Shown here: positions 14,017 through 24,340 of the stretch, one piece after another
Numbering within the stretch: position 1 is the first letter of the stretch
Layout: each line of letters opens with the position of its first letter
From: Monoplex corrugatus
Taxonomy: Eukaryota > Mollusca > Gastropoda > Littorinimorpha > Ranellidae
Direction of reading: 5' to 3'
DNA: 64,000 bases
NCBI GenBank assembly: GCA_030674185.1
Contig: CM060315.1
Coordinates: 88,795,415-88,859,414, forward strand
Program-made: the position numbers and the translations under genes
The notes under the pieces: model-generated
Databases searched by the model: none
What the model saw: only the letters and a program-made list of their open reading frames with translations
Told to the model about the DNA's origin: nothing

Positions 14017-14046
14017 ACACCACACAACACAAAACACACACACACA

Positions 14047-14093
<47 letters not shown>

Positions 14094-14112
14094 CCACACA
14101 CACAAACACACA
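13843..14112. repeat. Long CA microsatellite
   Basis: Mostly (CA)n with CGCA, CACAACAC and TCACAC interruptions across about 270 bp. The frames reading His/Thr (plus) or Val/Cys (minus) are artefacts of the repeat. Confidence 0.97.
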
Positions 14113-14476
14113 TATGTGCATACTAATAAAGCCTTCTGATTCTAATTTCTAAAGTTTTAATTGCTTTTCTTTTGATCGTATGATTTTTGTTACCACTGGA
14201 AGTTGGAACAACCCAACTCGCTTCACCATATGATGCATTCCATACATGTTCCCCACCCTATTTTTTCTTCGTTATAACTCAAAATTCACCTATGATAGAT
14301 AAGCAAAATTAAAATAACGCACACATGAAAAAAAGTGTGTGTGGCACTGCAATGTGGCGAAACGTTCTCTCTAGTCTCCAGAGCCAGCAACTTGAATATC
14401 ACAGGGGAAATTACAATGCAAAAGAAACAAAACAACAAAACAAAACAGAACAAAAACCAAGCAAGCATGCAAGCAA

Positions 14477-14512
<36 letters not shown>

Positions 14513-14689
14513 ACAAATGGTCGAGCCATTTGAACGATCTTAAAAGGTCAAGCTATTCGAAATCTCCCATTTACATTAAAATCATTAACCCCCTCCCGTC
14601 CCCCCCCCCCAAAAAAAAAAAGAAAAAAATCCAGATTTTTTACTCCTCGGGGTCACTGTGACCTTAGAGAAGCATTAAATGAAATAAAG
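14113..14689. other. Non-coding spacer with (GCAA)n and a dispersed AT palindrome
   Basis: No gene. Holds (GCAA)n at about 14480-14513, a C11-A11 junction at about 14600-14620, and aaaaaatccagatttttt followed by ggtcactgtgacc at about 14624-14665. The last pair recurs in altered form at 34184-34222, and the AT palindrome alone at 13826-13843. This marks an old dispersed repeat that brackets the neighbouring LINEs. Confidence 0.6.
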
Positions 14690-14829
14690 GTAACATGAAG
14701 CATGACAAATATATCTACATAGACTGTGTCTATGCTGGTCATTTGTTGTTTTGAACAGAATGTGCATGGGTACATCAACTAACTTGATTAAAAATCTTTT
14801 TCTAAGCTCTGTATGCATGGAACATTGAA

Positions 14830-16934
14830 ATAACAAGTGCTGTTCATTTTCATATTGTGAACCGCGTAATGGGCATACTTTTTCTTGATCAGACTCACTG
14901 TACCTGTGTATGTTATTGTTGATTGGGAGAACATTAAATCATGCCTGTGAAATAGCAACCCTGAAACAGTAAGTATCCATACAGTATATGTATTTTTCCT
15001 TTACAAAAATGGTCTTAAATGATCTGTAACTGTTATATCTATCTCGATCTCGAAGGGTGCTCGACCATTCTTGGATGAATACATCTAATAGCCTCTGTTT
15101 AAACTCATGCAAGAATGCTTTCACGTTTCCCACACCTTGTTGCAGCCATACAATACTAAATCCAGTCTTACACAAAAATTTTCCGTATTTTGGAAACCCA
15201 GCATTCTTTCCCAGATCTATCTAATTCAATTAATTTTGGTAGGCTTTGAAAGGTAATCTGTCTCGACCCATATGCAATACTTTAAACCAGTATCTCAGAC
15301 AATTTACAGAGGAATTAACATACAGAGGGAATCTTCCTAAATCACCATACACCGTTTTGTTCGGTGTCTTTGTTGGTATACCCAACAATCTTTTACACCC
15401 TAACATGTGTACTTTCTCGATATGTTCCAGTCTGATTATCCCCTATGTCTCTGAAGAATACAACAAGATGGGCTGAATCTTAGCGTCAAATATTTGAAGA
15501 AAACATTCGTGTTCATGTCCTTATACTTTTGAAGTGCCCCATCTAACAATACGGTCGCTTTCTTAACTTTTGTTACTAAATGTTGTGTGCCTACCTCGGC
15601 ACTAATTTTTATCGTGAAGTTAAACCCTAAATAGCAATATTTACTGGCCACTTCTAATCGTGCACCATGATCAAACCACTTTTCTTGTTTTCGTAAGAAG
15701 CCCCATTTTCCGAATACCATAACTTTAGTTTAATTTCATATTATCGCAGCACGGCTGTAACACCTTTAATTGGTTTTGTAGACCAAGTGGTGTTGTTGAT
15801 AATAAAGCTACATCATCTGCAAAGAGTAAAATAAACAATTCCATTATGCCTATAAGCAACTGGACACCGAGTCTCCCTCTCCCATTAGCAAGTTGGTTGA
15901 TGAATACTGAAAATAAGGGAGGACATAAGACATATCCCTGTCTCATACCATCTGGGCAGTCAAACAACTCGGATAGTTCACTTTCCGTCCTGACACACGA
16001 ACTCAATGATTCATACATTATTTGTAGCGAAGCAAAAAACTTACACTTCACTCCCTGATTTGTAATACATTCTAAGAGTTTATCATGTCGAACTGAGTCA
16101 AAGGCTTTCATAGAGTCTACAAAATCAACATGTAATTTTTTACCTTTTCTATTCATACATTTCTGAACAATCGCATATAGAGTAAAATCTGATCAATTGT
16201 TGACTATTTTTTCTAAAGCCTGCTTGATTTTCTGATAACAAATGATTCTCTTCTAGCCATGTGTACAATCTTGTGTTCAATACAGATGTATAACATTTGA
16301 TACAATGCTTAGCAATGAAACACCCCTATAGTTATCAACATTCTCAGGGTCACCTTTCTTGAAAAATCGGATGATTATAGCCTTTGACCAGGCTTCAGGA
16401 TAAATTCCTCGATCAAAACTAACATTAAATAACCTGATAAGAAACTGTTGAACAGGTCTCCTTCGTTCTTTATCGTTTCAGCAGTAATTTCATCGATCCA
16501 ACTTGCTTTACCTGTCATCAGTTTCTTAAGAGCTCTATGACTTCAGTCTCAGATATTTCTTCATTTAGTGTATGGTCTAACTGATCTAACTGTTCGTCTA
16601 CATCTACTTCTGTATCCACGCTCTCCTCATCCGCAGTGATATTATCAATAAAGACGCCCTTAAAATGTTTACACCAGTCTTCAAGACTGATTTTAGTTGT
16701 AATTCTATCTTTTTTTCGAATTCCCATATTTCTCAGTTCATTCCAAAATTGTGATGAATTTGAAATAATTCTGGCTAACGACTCTGTTTCTTGTTTATGA
16801 AACTCAGACGTTATTGTTTTCAGTAACATTTTGCATTTCTTCCTTGTTTGAACATAAATAATCCTATCCTCTTCTTCTTTGGTTCTTCGGAAACGATTCA
16901 GAGTTTTTCTACTTTCCTTTTTGGCTGTATGCAC
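14830..16934 (-). pseudogene. LINE ORF2: RT and C-terminal domain (broken)
   Basis: Frame 16934-16518 is a linker/RT N-terminus (LARIISNSSQFWNELRNMG, a domain rich in Asp/Glu). The RT palm is split; 16156-15725 carries VDFVDSMKAFDSVRHDKLL, CPDGMRQGYVLCPPLFSVFI and the catalytic FILLFADDVALLS. Frame 15720-15436 has KYCYLGFNF, the usual motif after the palm. A later frame (15175-14830) ends in a C-terminal zinc-knuckle whose second Cys is Arg (CPLR instead of CPLC, then EQHLLFQCS). At least three frameshifts lie between 16520 and 15430. Confidence 0.83.
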
Positions 16935-18299
16935 TCATCATTAAACCATTCTGCGCATGTCTTTTTCTCACTGCGATTCTGACTGTACATACACATGCTA
17001 GCTTCTTTAAACATTCAACAAATATTTCTAAAGCACTATTTATATCATTATCTAGTGTATTTTGAGCTATCGCACGCTTACACTGGATGTCACAGTTGTT
17101 CAGTCTGTTTAAAAAATCCTTTTCATCTTCTTTCCATATCAACTTTAATGGTGTTTCTCTCTTTATTTGTGCTTCCCTGTTTCCATTGTCTGAAGCACCC
17201 TTTTCTTGTTCTACTGTCATGACAACAGGTAAGTAATCAGACTCTGTGCAACTTTTAACTGTAATGAAGCCACATTCACACAGGAAAATAGTTCACATGA
17301 TGCAATAAAATAATCAACAACACTAGCACCAGAAGCTGCGATACAGGTATAGCTACCATCAAAATCATGATCAATTAAACCATTCAAGATGATACAATCA
17401 AACATATTGCATGTTTCAAGCAACTGATTTCCAAGCATATTTGTAATGTTGTCTTGTGATTTCTTTAAAAATGTATTATCCTCACTTATATTTGCTGAAT
17501 GAAAATCATTGTTATCTCCAGCGAAACAATAGTTATCATTTCCTGTTCTTGCATTAAGGTCTCCAGTTAACAATATGTTGAAATCATCATGGGTAGCATG
17601 TAGATCTAAAACACACTGTTCTATTAATTCTATACATATCCCTCATGCTGGTTCCTCCAGTGTGATGAATCATTAGAAGGGATATACGTACAGATAAGTA
17701 TTGTATGCTTGTTTGATAAAAACAGATCTTTGTGAATTTTTATGATTACAGTATGCTCATTTTCAATTTCAACTCGTTCAATGAAAGAAGCAAACAATTT
17801 TCTGACCACAACGATTATTCCGCCAGAATCTTCCTTGTTGTGATAATTTCTTTGCTTTCAATGTAAATATCATAAAGTCCTTAAATATTGCGGAGTGAAA
17901 ATCAGTCGCTGTGAATGTTTCTGAGACAAATAAAATTATGTTGATAAAGAAAGTGTTGCCTTTTACATTACCTTCCCTGACTCTCGTGGAATTGCCAGAG
18001 GCCCTTTGCAGACAGTCCACTATACATGTACGTCTTTGGCTGCCTGCTTGCTTGTGCAAAGCAGCACGTTTAGGTCGTTGGGCACTTTTTGTTGCTTCAA
18101 TATCGTTAGCATGTTCCTTCTTTGCTATTATTTGTTTATTGTCATCATGAGTACCATGTGTGTCTGATGTGTGCTTGCTAGTGTGATTGTCTGTCTGAGA
18201 TCTTGTTTGCTGCAGAACAGTCTTGGACCATGGAAAGGCAGTGTCATCACCACAAGCAGTAGCTATGTCAGAATCACTTTGCTCTGCACAAGGATTCAT
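16909..18299 (-). pseudogene. LINE ORF2: endonuclease and linker (broken)
   Basis: Frame 18299-17778 has a polar N-terminal extension and then INIILFVSETFTATDF and KAKKLSQQGR, a decayed APE N-terminus. After a gap in another phase, the frame reads ILLTGDLNARTGNDN near 17590-17550 (the GDxN active-site block) and later GSYTCIAASGASVVDYF, the SxxDY block of endonucleases. Frame 17220-16909 continues into the linker with NRLNNCDIQCKRAIA. The missing His/Asp terminus (SDHxP) is out of frame. Confidence 0.75.
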
Positions 18300-18364
18300 G
18301 TTAACGTCTGTACATCATCTGTTACAATGGCGATTGTCAACTGTCGATCAATGTTTTCTTTATC

Positions 18365-19883
18365 TTAAGTCAAATGTTCCTTAACCTTCTCTACATCACT
18401 CATCCTGTCATCATCCATGGTGTTTGATTTGTCCGTAAATTCACCGACTTGATTTTCTTCTTTGTCCATGTTTACAAGAATGTCACAATTGCCATCATTG
18501 TGACCTCTCAGTTCATTCCTGCATTGTTCTGTTGGATCCACCTCACCTTCATCTTCATCAGATCTGTTCTGGTCACCTTCAGTGAGGTGCGTATCGTTGG
18601 TGTCATTGCCTTGTCTGCCAACAGTTTCTTGATAACTTTTGGTATGCCCAACATGACTGGTCCGGTTGTCACACATGTCCTGCCCATAAGTTTTTGAATA
18701 GAAGGATGCTATATTAACGTTGTTCCCTTGAGGTCTGCTGCTGTTCCTGCTATCATCCCTGTTTCTAGCAGTGGTCTTCCTGGTCTGCTGCCTTTGAAGA
18801 CGACCACTCTTCTGTGGTCTGATGTGTTGCTGACTGTTGTTACTTTTCCGTGCTATCACCTCAGAATATGAACGAGTGCCAGGAACACTCGGTATGTTAC
18901 CAGAACCATTTCCTCCCAAGTTTTGGTCATAGGCATTCGTCTGGCATCTTTCACCATCATTTCGTCCTGTATCAAATCTGTCCAAGGTTGGAGGTCTTCT
19001 GTTCCGTGTTGTCACATCATACACGTATCCCTGTGTCGTGTATTGACGTGATGGTAAGTTCTTTGTGTAAAGAGGCCTATTGTTTGATTGACCATAATTA
19101 CTTTCCTCTCTGTTCTCTTCCGTCAGATCAAAGAAACGACTGAAATGTGTTTCACAATCCTGCGTGAATTGGCCCCTAGAAAAACGCCTGGTATCAGATC
19201 TTCTGTCAAATCTGTGCCTTCCACTGTCTGGGAAGTCTGACCTGTCACCTCTACTGTACAGAGAGGGTGCATGATATCGTTGGTTTCTGTCTTCATGCAT
19301 GCCAACATTTTGTGGCCCGTCTCGATCTTTGACATGCAGTCGTCCATTCAGTATATACACTGTTTTCCCCTGACTGCGATGAAAATCCAGCATTTGTCTT
19401 TGGCATGAGGTAAGACCAGATGCTACCCTAATACCGCTTTCTCGTAGTCTTTCCCTGATCATTTTGTCTTTTAAAACAGCCATCTTGTCGGCCCAGCGAT
19501 AAAACTGGACAAGAATGGGACGTGGGCCATGTCTGTATTGGTATGATCTCCCCACGCGGAAGGCACGTGTGATACCTTCGTACCGCCAGGTTGGAGTGGA
19601 GGAATGTTCTTTCAGTATTTTTTATAATATATTGGGCAGTTATATTGTCGTCCTCCCGTTCCAATTCTTCCATATTCAAGAATTTTAAATAGCAGGCTTT
19701 TGCATCTTTTTTTGTATGCTCCAATTTCTTTTCCAGCAATTTAAGTCTTTCTAAAATTATTCTCTGGTCTTCTTGTACCTCTTCTATATCTTCTTTGCAT
19801 TTAACCACACATTCCTTCAGCTTGGTAACTTTTGTGCATAAACGAGTGATGCTATCTTCCACAATTTTGAAATGTTCAACCAT
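18365..19883 (-). pseudogene. L1-type ORF1 protein (coiled coil, RRM, CTD) with one frameshift
   Basis: Frame 19883-19620 is a heptad-rich coiled coil (TRLCTKVTKLKECVVKCKED, then IILERLKLLEKKLEHTKKD) leading to the RRM. The frame then shifts near 19560-19610 into 19555-18365, which begins GRSYQYRHGPRPILVQFYRW and contains REWL-like CTD sequence (ESGIRVASGLTSCQRQML, YILNGRLHV). This is the layout of Transposase_22/L1 ORF1p, a trimeric nucleic-acid chaperone of the RNP. A long polar, Asn/Arg/Asp-rich C-terminal tail of about 280 residues follows, far longer than in vertebrate L1 ORF1p. The ORF1 stop (18365) and the next frame (18299) are close, as expected for a dicistronic LINE. Confidence 0.82.
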
Positions 19884-19960
19884 AGAATTTTTTATGCCAA
19901 TCGAATCAACATGAAGACCCTGCTGGATTTGTGCAAAACGTGAAGTTTGTTTGTGCAGAA

Positions 19961-20257
19961 AACGTATTATTATGATACGACATTTTTTTTTTCATGCGTC
20001 TGTCTTTTCCTCGTACTTGAATGAATATGTAGTGAAGTAACAAGTGTGCTATAGTTCACGGACTTACCAAGTCTTGTTTGTGAATGGGTTGATCCATACC
20101 CGTCCGCGTACCCATCACAAATGCACGGCCTTTGCACTGATTTAATAATAAGCCAACTGATGCACGTACAATCACAACTTGTAATACGGGTACACTGTCC
20201 TTCCCATTGAACTGTGTTTAAGAAATCTAACACAAAGTTTTCCTTCTTTGAAGCATA
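19961..20257. other. Spacer between LINE 5' end and host gene 3' end
   Basis: AT-rich, no recognisable gene. It presumably contains the 5'UTR of the minus-strand LINE (its ORF1 starts at 19883) and sequence downstream of the fucosyltransferase polyadenylation signal. Confidence 0.5.
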
Positions 20258-20263
20258 TTTATT
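20258..20263 (-). terminator. Candidate polyadenylation signal AATAAA
   Basis: Minus-strand AATAAA (tttatt on plus) lies about 37 nt downstream of the TGA of the proposed last fucosyltransferase exon. The spacing is plausible for a short 3'UTR. The hexamer is common in AT-rich DNA, so it supports rather than proves the exon. Confidence 0.45.
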
Positions 20264-20299
20264 ATCGTCGTACTAATTACGTTAAAACCACATACTATT

Positions 20300-20395
20300 T
20301 CAGCAACCCAGAGTCCTTTTTAGATGCACACACCCCTCATCAATATCTCCGCCAAAAATCTCGGATATCGTGGCACTACTACATCCAAAATTTTG
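20300..20395 (-). CDS. Fucosyltransferase-like gene, proposed exon 4 (C-terminal tail)
   Basis: Proposed terminal exon of 31 codons plus TGA. It is preceded on the minus strand by a strong acceptor (ctattttctcag) and keeps the phase of the donor at the end of exon 3 (cggtgagc); the intron between them is only about 177 nt and is filled by a GA microsatellite. A polyadenylation signal follows. The encoded tail (FGCSSATISEIFGGDIDEGC within it) is not a conserved GT10 segment, so the exon rests on splice sites, phase and context only. Alternatively the protein could end by read-through into the intron. Confidence 0.42.
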   Translation of the reverse strand, partial: QNFGCSSATISEIFGGDIDEGCVHLKRTLGC

Positions 20396-20457
20396 CTGAG
20401 AAAATAGAGACCATGTTAACACGTCTTCTTCCCCTCGTCTCCCCGATGTCGACCCCC

Positions 20458-20460
20458 GAG

Positions 20461-20516
<56 letters not shown>

Positions 20517-20566
20517 GAGAGAAGGAGAGAGGAGAGAGAGAGAGAGAGAGAGAGAGAAGAGAGAGC
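20458..20566. repeat. GA microsatellite in the last intron
   Basis: (GA)n with AAGA and GGAG interruptions, about 110 bp, between the donor at 20572 and the acceptor at 20396 of the proposed fucosyltransferase intron 3. Confidence 0.95.
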
Positions 20567-20572
20567 GCTCAC

Positions 20573-21154
20573 CGATTGCAAATGACAGGAATCATCAGCC
20601 ACCCAGCCCCTGAAATTGGAATAGACTTGAGGCACCCTGGACTGATTGTGAAGAGCGGCACACATCTGGCACCAGTTGGACGACTTGATCTGGCAAGAGG
20701 ATGTAGTGCTTTTTCCACAAGAAGAAGGAGTTGTAGAGGTCTCTATCAGACCCCACACGCATCACGAACATTGCTAGCTCCTCCACAGATGTGAAGTTAT
20801 CCACATCGATGTAAGATCCAGGGATGGCAACTTGGGAATAATCGCACCCCCGCTAACGATTGGGATCTGATTCCTGCCTATTGCACGCCAGTATTTCTCC
20901 GTCACATAGTCCCGACAGTAGCCGTTCTCAAAGGACAGGACAAACTTGTAGCGGTGAGGATGAATCGTGCACGCTTTGGTGCCCTGACTGCAGGTGTACT
21001 TCCCGCAAGCCCCGTACGTATCAATAGGGAGATGCTTCTGGAGTGCTGTGGCCAGTTTGTAGCGCTGACTATAGTTGATGCAGTTACTAGCTGCCCAGAA
21101 CACCATCAGGTCGTGGAGACTGAAAGGGTCCTCTGCGAGGTTGTCGTGCTTGCC
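20573..21154 (-). CDS. Alpha-1,3-fucosyltransferase-like (GT10) catalytic exon 3
   Basis: Encodes the C-terminal Rossmann half of a GT10 fucosyltransferase, which transfers fucose from GDP-fucose in the Golgi lumen. Motifs in order: VFWAASNC, DTYGACGKYTC, HRYKFVLSFENGYCRDYVTEKYWR (read as KFVLSFENGYCRDYVTEKYW, the family nucleotide-sugar signature), IPIVSGG, SYIDVDNFTSVEELA, NSFFLWKK and SSNWCQMCAALHN with a terminal Cys. Two one-base frame changes occur. At about 20844-20852, in a C5 run, one base seems missing. At about 20690-20714, near a T5 run, one base seems extra. Outside them the frame is the same, so they compensate. The acceptor at 21155 was chosen for phase 0; others up to 21240 are possible. 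Sequencing error or early pseudogene are both possible. Confidence 0.85.
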
Positions 21155-21271
21155 CTGATTGGGGTTTCTGACGGATGGCCTGATCGTCCAGAAGCTGGTT
21201 TGAATGGCAAAGGGGTTGCTGGTTCATGAGGGGTGTGGTTGCTGGTCACCTGACTGAAAGATACAGTGATT

Positions 21272-21429
21272 TTAACCCTTTAACTCCTGCACCCTATCTG
21301 CCAGCTGCAAAAACTTAACCCTTTACTGATAGATAGGCTGAGAGAGTAAAAGTATTAAGTTTTTGCTTTGCCATCATGACTGACAATACAAGATGCTGGT
21401 GGATAGGATGAGGGAGTCTAATGATTAAG
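21272..21429. repeat. Foldback (hairpin) element copy 1
   Basis: Imperfect inverted arms of about 34 bp: left ttaacccttta...caccctatctgccagc (21272-21305), right gctggtggataggatgaggg...attaa (21394-21429), with a loop of about 90 bp that itself contains taaccctttact. The same arm sequence recurs at 22774-22966. Looks like a non-autonomous foldback or MITE-type element inside fucosyltransferase intron 2. Confidence 0.65.
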
Positions 21430-21628
21430 AGTAAACATGTGGACACAGAAGACAGTTGGACAGGCAGGTGTAAGTGCTTGACAGATGGACAGACTCACCA
21501 ACAGTCCAGACACTCAGAGACAGATTTTACTTGAATGGTGCTATCTTCTTAAACACCATGGACTCACTGAACAGTATACATGTACAAGACAGAAATAATG
21601 CATACAGAATCACTGATATCATTCCCTC

Positions 21629-21752
21629 ACTCTCACACACAAACACACACACACATCAAACATACACACACATACTCACACACACATACACACACAAATA
21701 CAAACACACATACAACACACACATGCATCAAAACAACACACACACCAACACA

Positions 21753-21801
<49 letters not shown>

Positions 21802-21857
21802 CTCTCTCTCTCTCTCTCCCGCTCTCTCACACAAACACACATACACATACACACATC

Positions 21858-21927
<70 letters not shown>

Positions 21928-21955
21928 TATACACACATACAAACACGCACACACA
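21629..21955. repeat. CA microsatellite with CT block
   Basis: Long interrupted (CA)n, a (CT)n block at about 21797-21818, and further (CA)n with ATAC interruptions. Non-coding, intronic. Confidence 0.95.
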
Positions 21956-22199
21956 TATAAGAATACTTCATTCGTATACACTCCTGCATACACAAATGAA
22001 TACAAACTCACAATCTAACCAGACATAAACAAGAATTCCTAAGGTCATAGATACATACACACATAAATATTTACACCCATGCCAAATAATCAGTTGTTAA
22101 AAGTGACAGCACATATTGGTGGAGGAATAATGATGATACCAATCAACAACAGAAGACCTGGGTGAACAGGTAAGTGTAAAACAGTGACATAGTGACATA
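21956..22199. other. Intronic sequence without recognisable feature
   Basis: AT-rich intron 2 sequence with scattered CATA motifs; nothing recognised. Confidence 0.5.
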
Positions 22200-22560
22200 A
22201 AGAATGGACAGATCCCTTAGATCAGCTGGCAGTGATTGCAAAACAGATAATGCAAAGAAACTGAAGGCACGTTCACCAGCTGACCAGGTCACATTCTGGT
22301 ACCATAAGAAGTCTTTGCTTTGAGAATCGCAGGATGTGTGATGTTTGATACTTGCGGTGTAAATATGTAAGGTGTTAGAGATCCATCAAAATAACGACAT
22401 ACAAGGCTTGCAATTTTACAATGGCAGCGAGATTTCATTGGTAACCAGTGGAGCTCTCTGAATGGTGGTGTTAAGTGATCATGCTTTCTTGTCTGCATGA
22501 TAAGATATGCTGCATTATTCTGAATCCTTTACAATCGAGAGACTTGCTCAAGTAATCACA
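22200..22560 (-). pseudogene. Short decayed L2-like LINE C-terminal fragment
   Basis: The minus frame 22498-22289 reads MQTRKHDHLTPPFRELHWLP then KIASLVCRYFDGSLTPYIF, and upstream another phase gives RIQNNAA-like sequence. This matches the L2-type order RxQNxAAxL, HxTPxLxxLHWLP, PYL. It ends in the middle of the C-terminal region without a tail. Old and strongly decayed, in fucosyltransferase intron 2. Confidence 0.7.
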
Positions 22561-22773
22561 AAGTCATGGAGCCAGACCAAACGAGAAAACCCACAAGAAG
22601 GAAACCATCATCACAGCCCTCCACAAACAGCTCCACAAACCACATACACCCCAAACCCCTCACACCGACCACTGGCACTTAAGACCCCATCTTGAATTTA
22701 CCTCAGGCAGAGATGATGCCTCGGTCCTGGGTTCAACCCCCTGCGGGTCACGTGAATGTTAGGTGGCCCATTG

Positions 22774-22966
22774 CTTAACCTTTGCCCCCTCACCCTATCC
22801 ACCAGCATCCTGCACCATCATCAATACAGCAAAGCAAAAAGAAAATAATCCTTTGATTCCTCATCCTATCTACCGGTTTCCCACAGAAAGCTGGTGGACA
22901 GGGTGAGGGAATCAAAGAGTTAAATTTGTGCAGTTGGTGGATAGGGTGTGAGAATCAAAGGGTTAC
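22774..22966. repeat. Nested foldback element copy 2
   Basis: Four related arms in order left-left-right-right: gcttaacctttgccccctca (22774 on), taatcctttgattcctcatc (22846 on), ggtggacagggtgagggaat (22892 on) and ggtggatagggtgtgagaat (22934 on). Each left arm can pair with each right arm, giving nested hairpins. Arms share sequence with the element at 21272. Probably one foldback element inserted into, or duplicated from, another. Confidence 0.68.
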
Positions 22967-22974
22967 AAGTTGAT

Positions 22975-23260
22975 CGTGCGACAGTTGTAGGTTCCACCAT
23001 CACGGGCCACAGCATTTTAAGCGGGTTGGCTGGTTCTTGTAAAATGAGTTGTGACATCTACATCTCATGTCTTGAGCTCAACCTCAGTCCGCAAAATAAA
23101 AACTGGCTTGTTTGCTGTCCATCTGAAATGTTCCAATCATTGTGATGGAGTCAGCGCCTGTTTGCTGTCCATCTAAAACGTTCCAATCATTCTGATGGAG
23201 TCAGCTTACTGTTCCATAATCCCGTTCTCTCGCACTCCATTTCAAGACCTTGCCGGCACA
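22975..23260. repeat. Dispersed repeat family R2, copy 1, with internal 51-bp duplication
   Basis: Aligns by eye with 50230-50430: shared blocks include tcttgagctcaacctcagtc / tctcaagttcagtcccag, taaaaactg.cttgtt, tgttccaatcattctgatgg / tgtttccatcattctggtgg and tgtcagct. In this copy a segment from gtttgctgtccatctgaaa to gatggagtcagc occurs twice in tandem (about 23109-23158 and 23159-23209). Class unknown. Confidence 0.55.
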
Positions 23261-23632
23261 TTAGAAAATGTAAGTAATTTTACATATTTAGGCTCCAATT
23301 AGGCTCTATAGAAACAATGGTCAGACACCCACACAGTAAGTGCACCGCCACTCAAGAAAGCAATGGCAAACTACTTGTTTTAATCACTTGCCAAGAACTG
23401 CATAAAAATGACACAAAAGGAGAAAAGAAAATATCATAGTTCTGGTTTCTTTGGGACCAGCAAGTAGGAGCAGGACTCAAGTGCTACTGGGGAGGGAGGA
23501 TCCATGGATGCGAAAGGTAGCTGTGATGACGGTACTTCACCTGAATGTCGTTACTGGAAGCAACGTGTCGAGACTCCTCAAAAAAGAGAAAAAGAAGAAG
23601 GAAACAAAAAAGGAAGAACATCATCAGAGTTA
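23261..23632. other. Intronic sequence, nothing recognised
   Basis: No coding or repeat signature beyond an A-rich aagaaaaagaagaaggaaac stretch at about 23582. Part of fucosyltransferase intron 2. Confidence 0.5.

Positions 23633-24340
<708 letters not shown>

Larger units (their letters stand above)
14690..19960 (-). mobile_element. Near full-length broken LINE with L1-type ORF1 and APE-RT ORF2
   Basis: Minus-strand order: ORF1 (19883-18365), ORF2 endonuclease (about 18300-17217), linker and RT (17220-15725), thumb/C-terminal region and a degenerate zinc-knuckle (15720-14830). About 5.3 kb in all, the expected size for a full non-LTR element. Several frameshifts and stops break both ORFs. 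The architecture parallels the plus-strand element at 58801-63590 (RRM-type ORF1, SELFxLLxADDV RT motif, C-terminal CCHC), but the sequences are well diverged. The clade was not assigned. Confidence 0.85.

Noticed and set aside
22728..22760. B-box-like ctgggttcaacccc, possible tRNA or SINE
   Set aside because: No A box or tRNA fold is visible at the required distance upstream.
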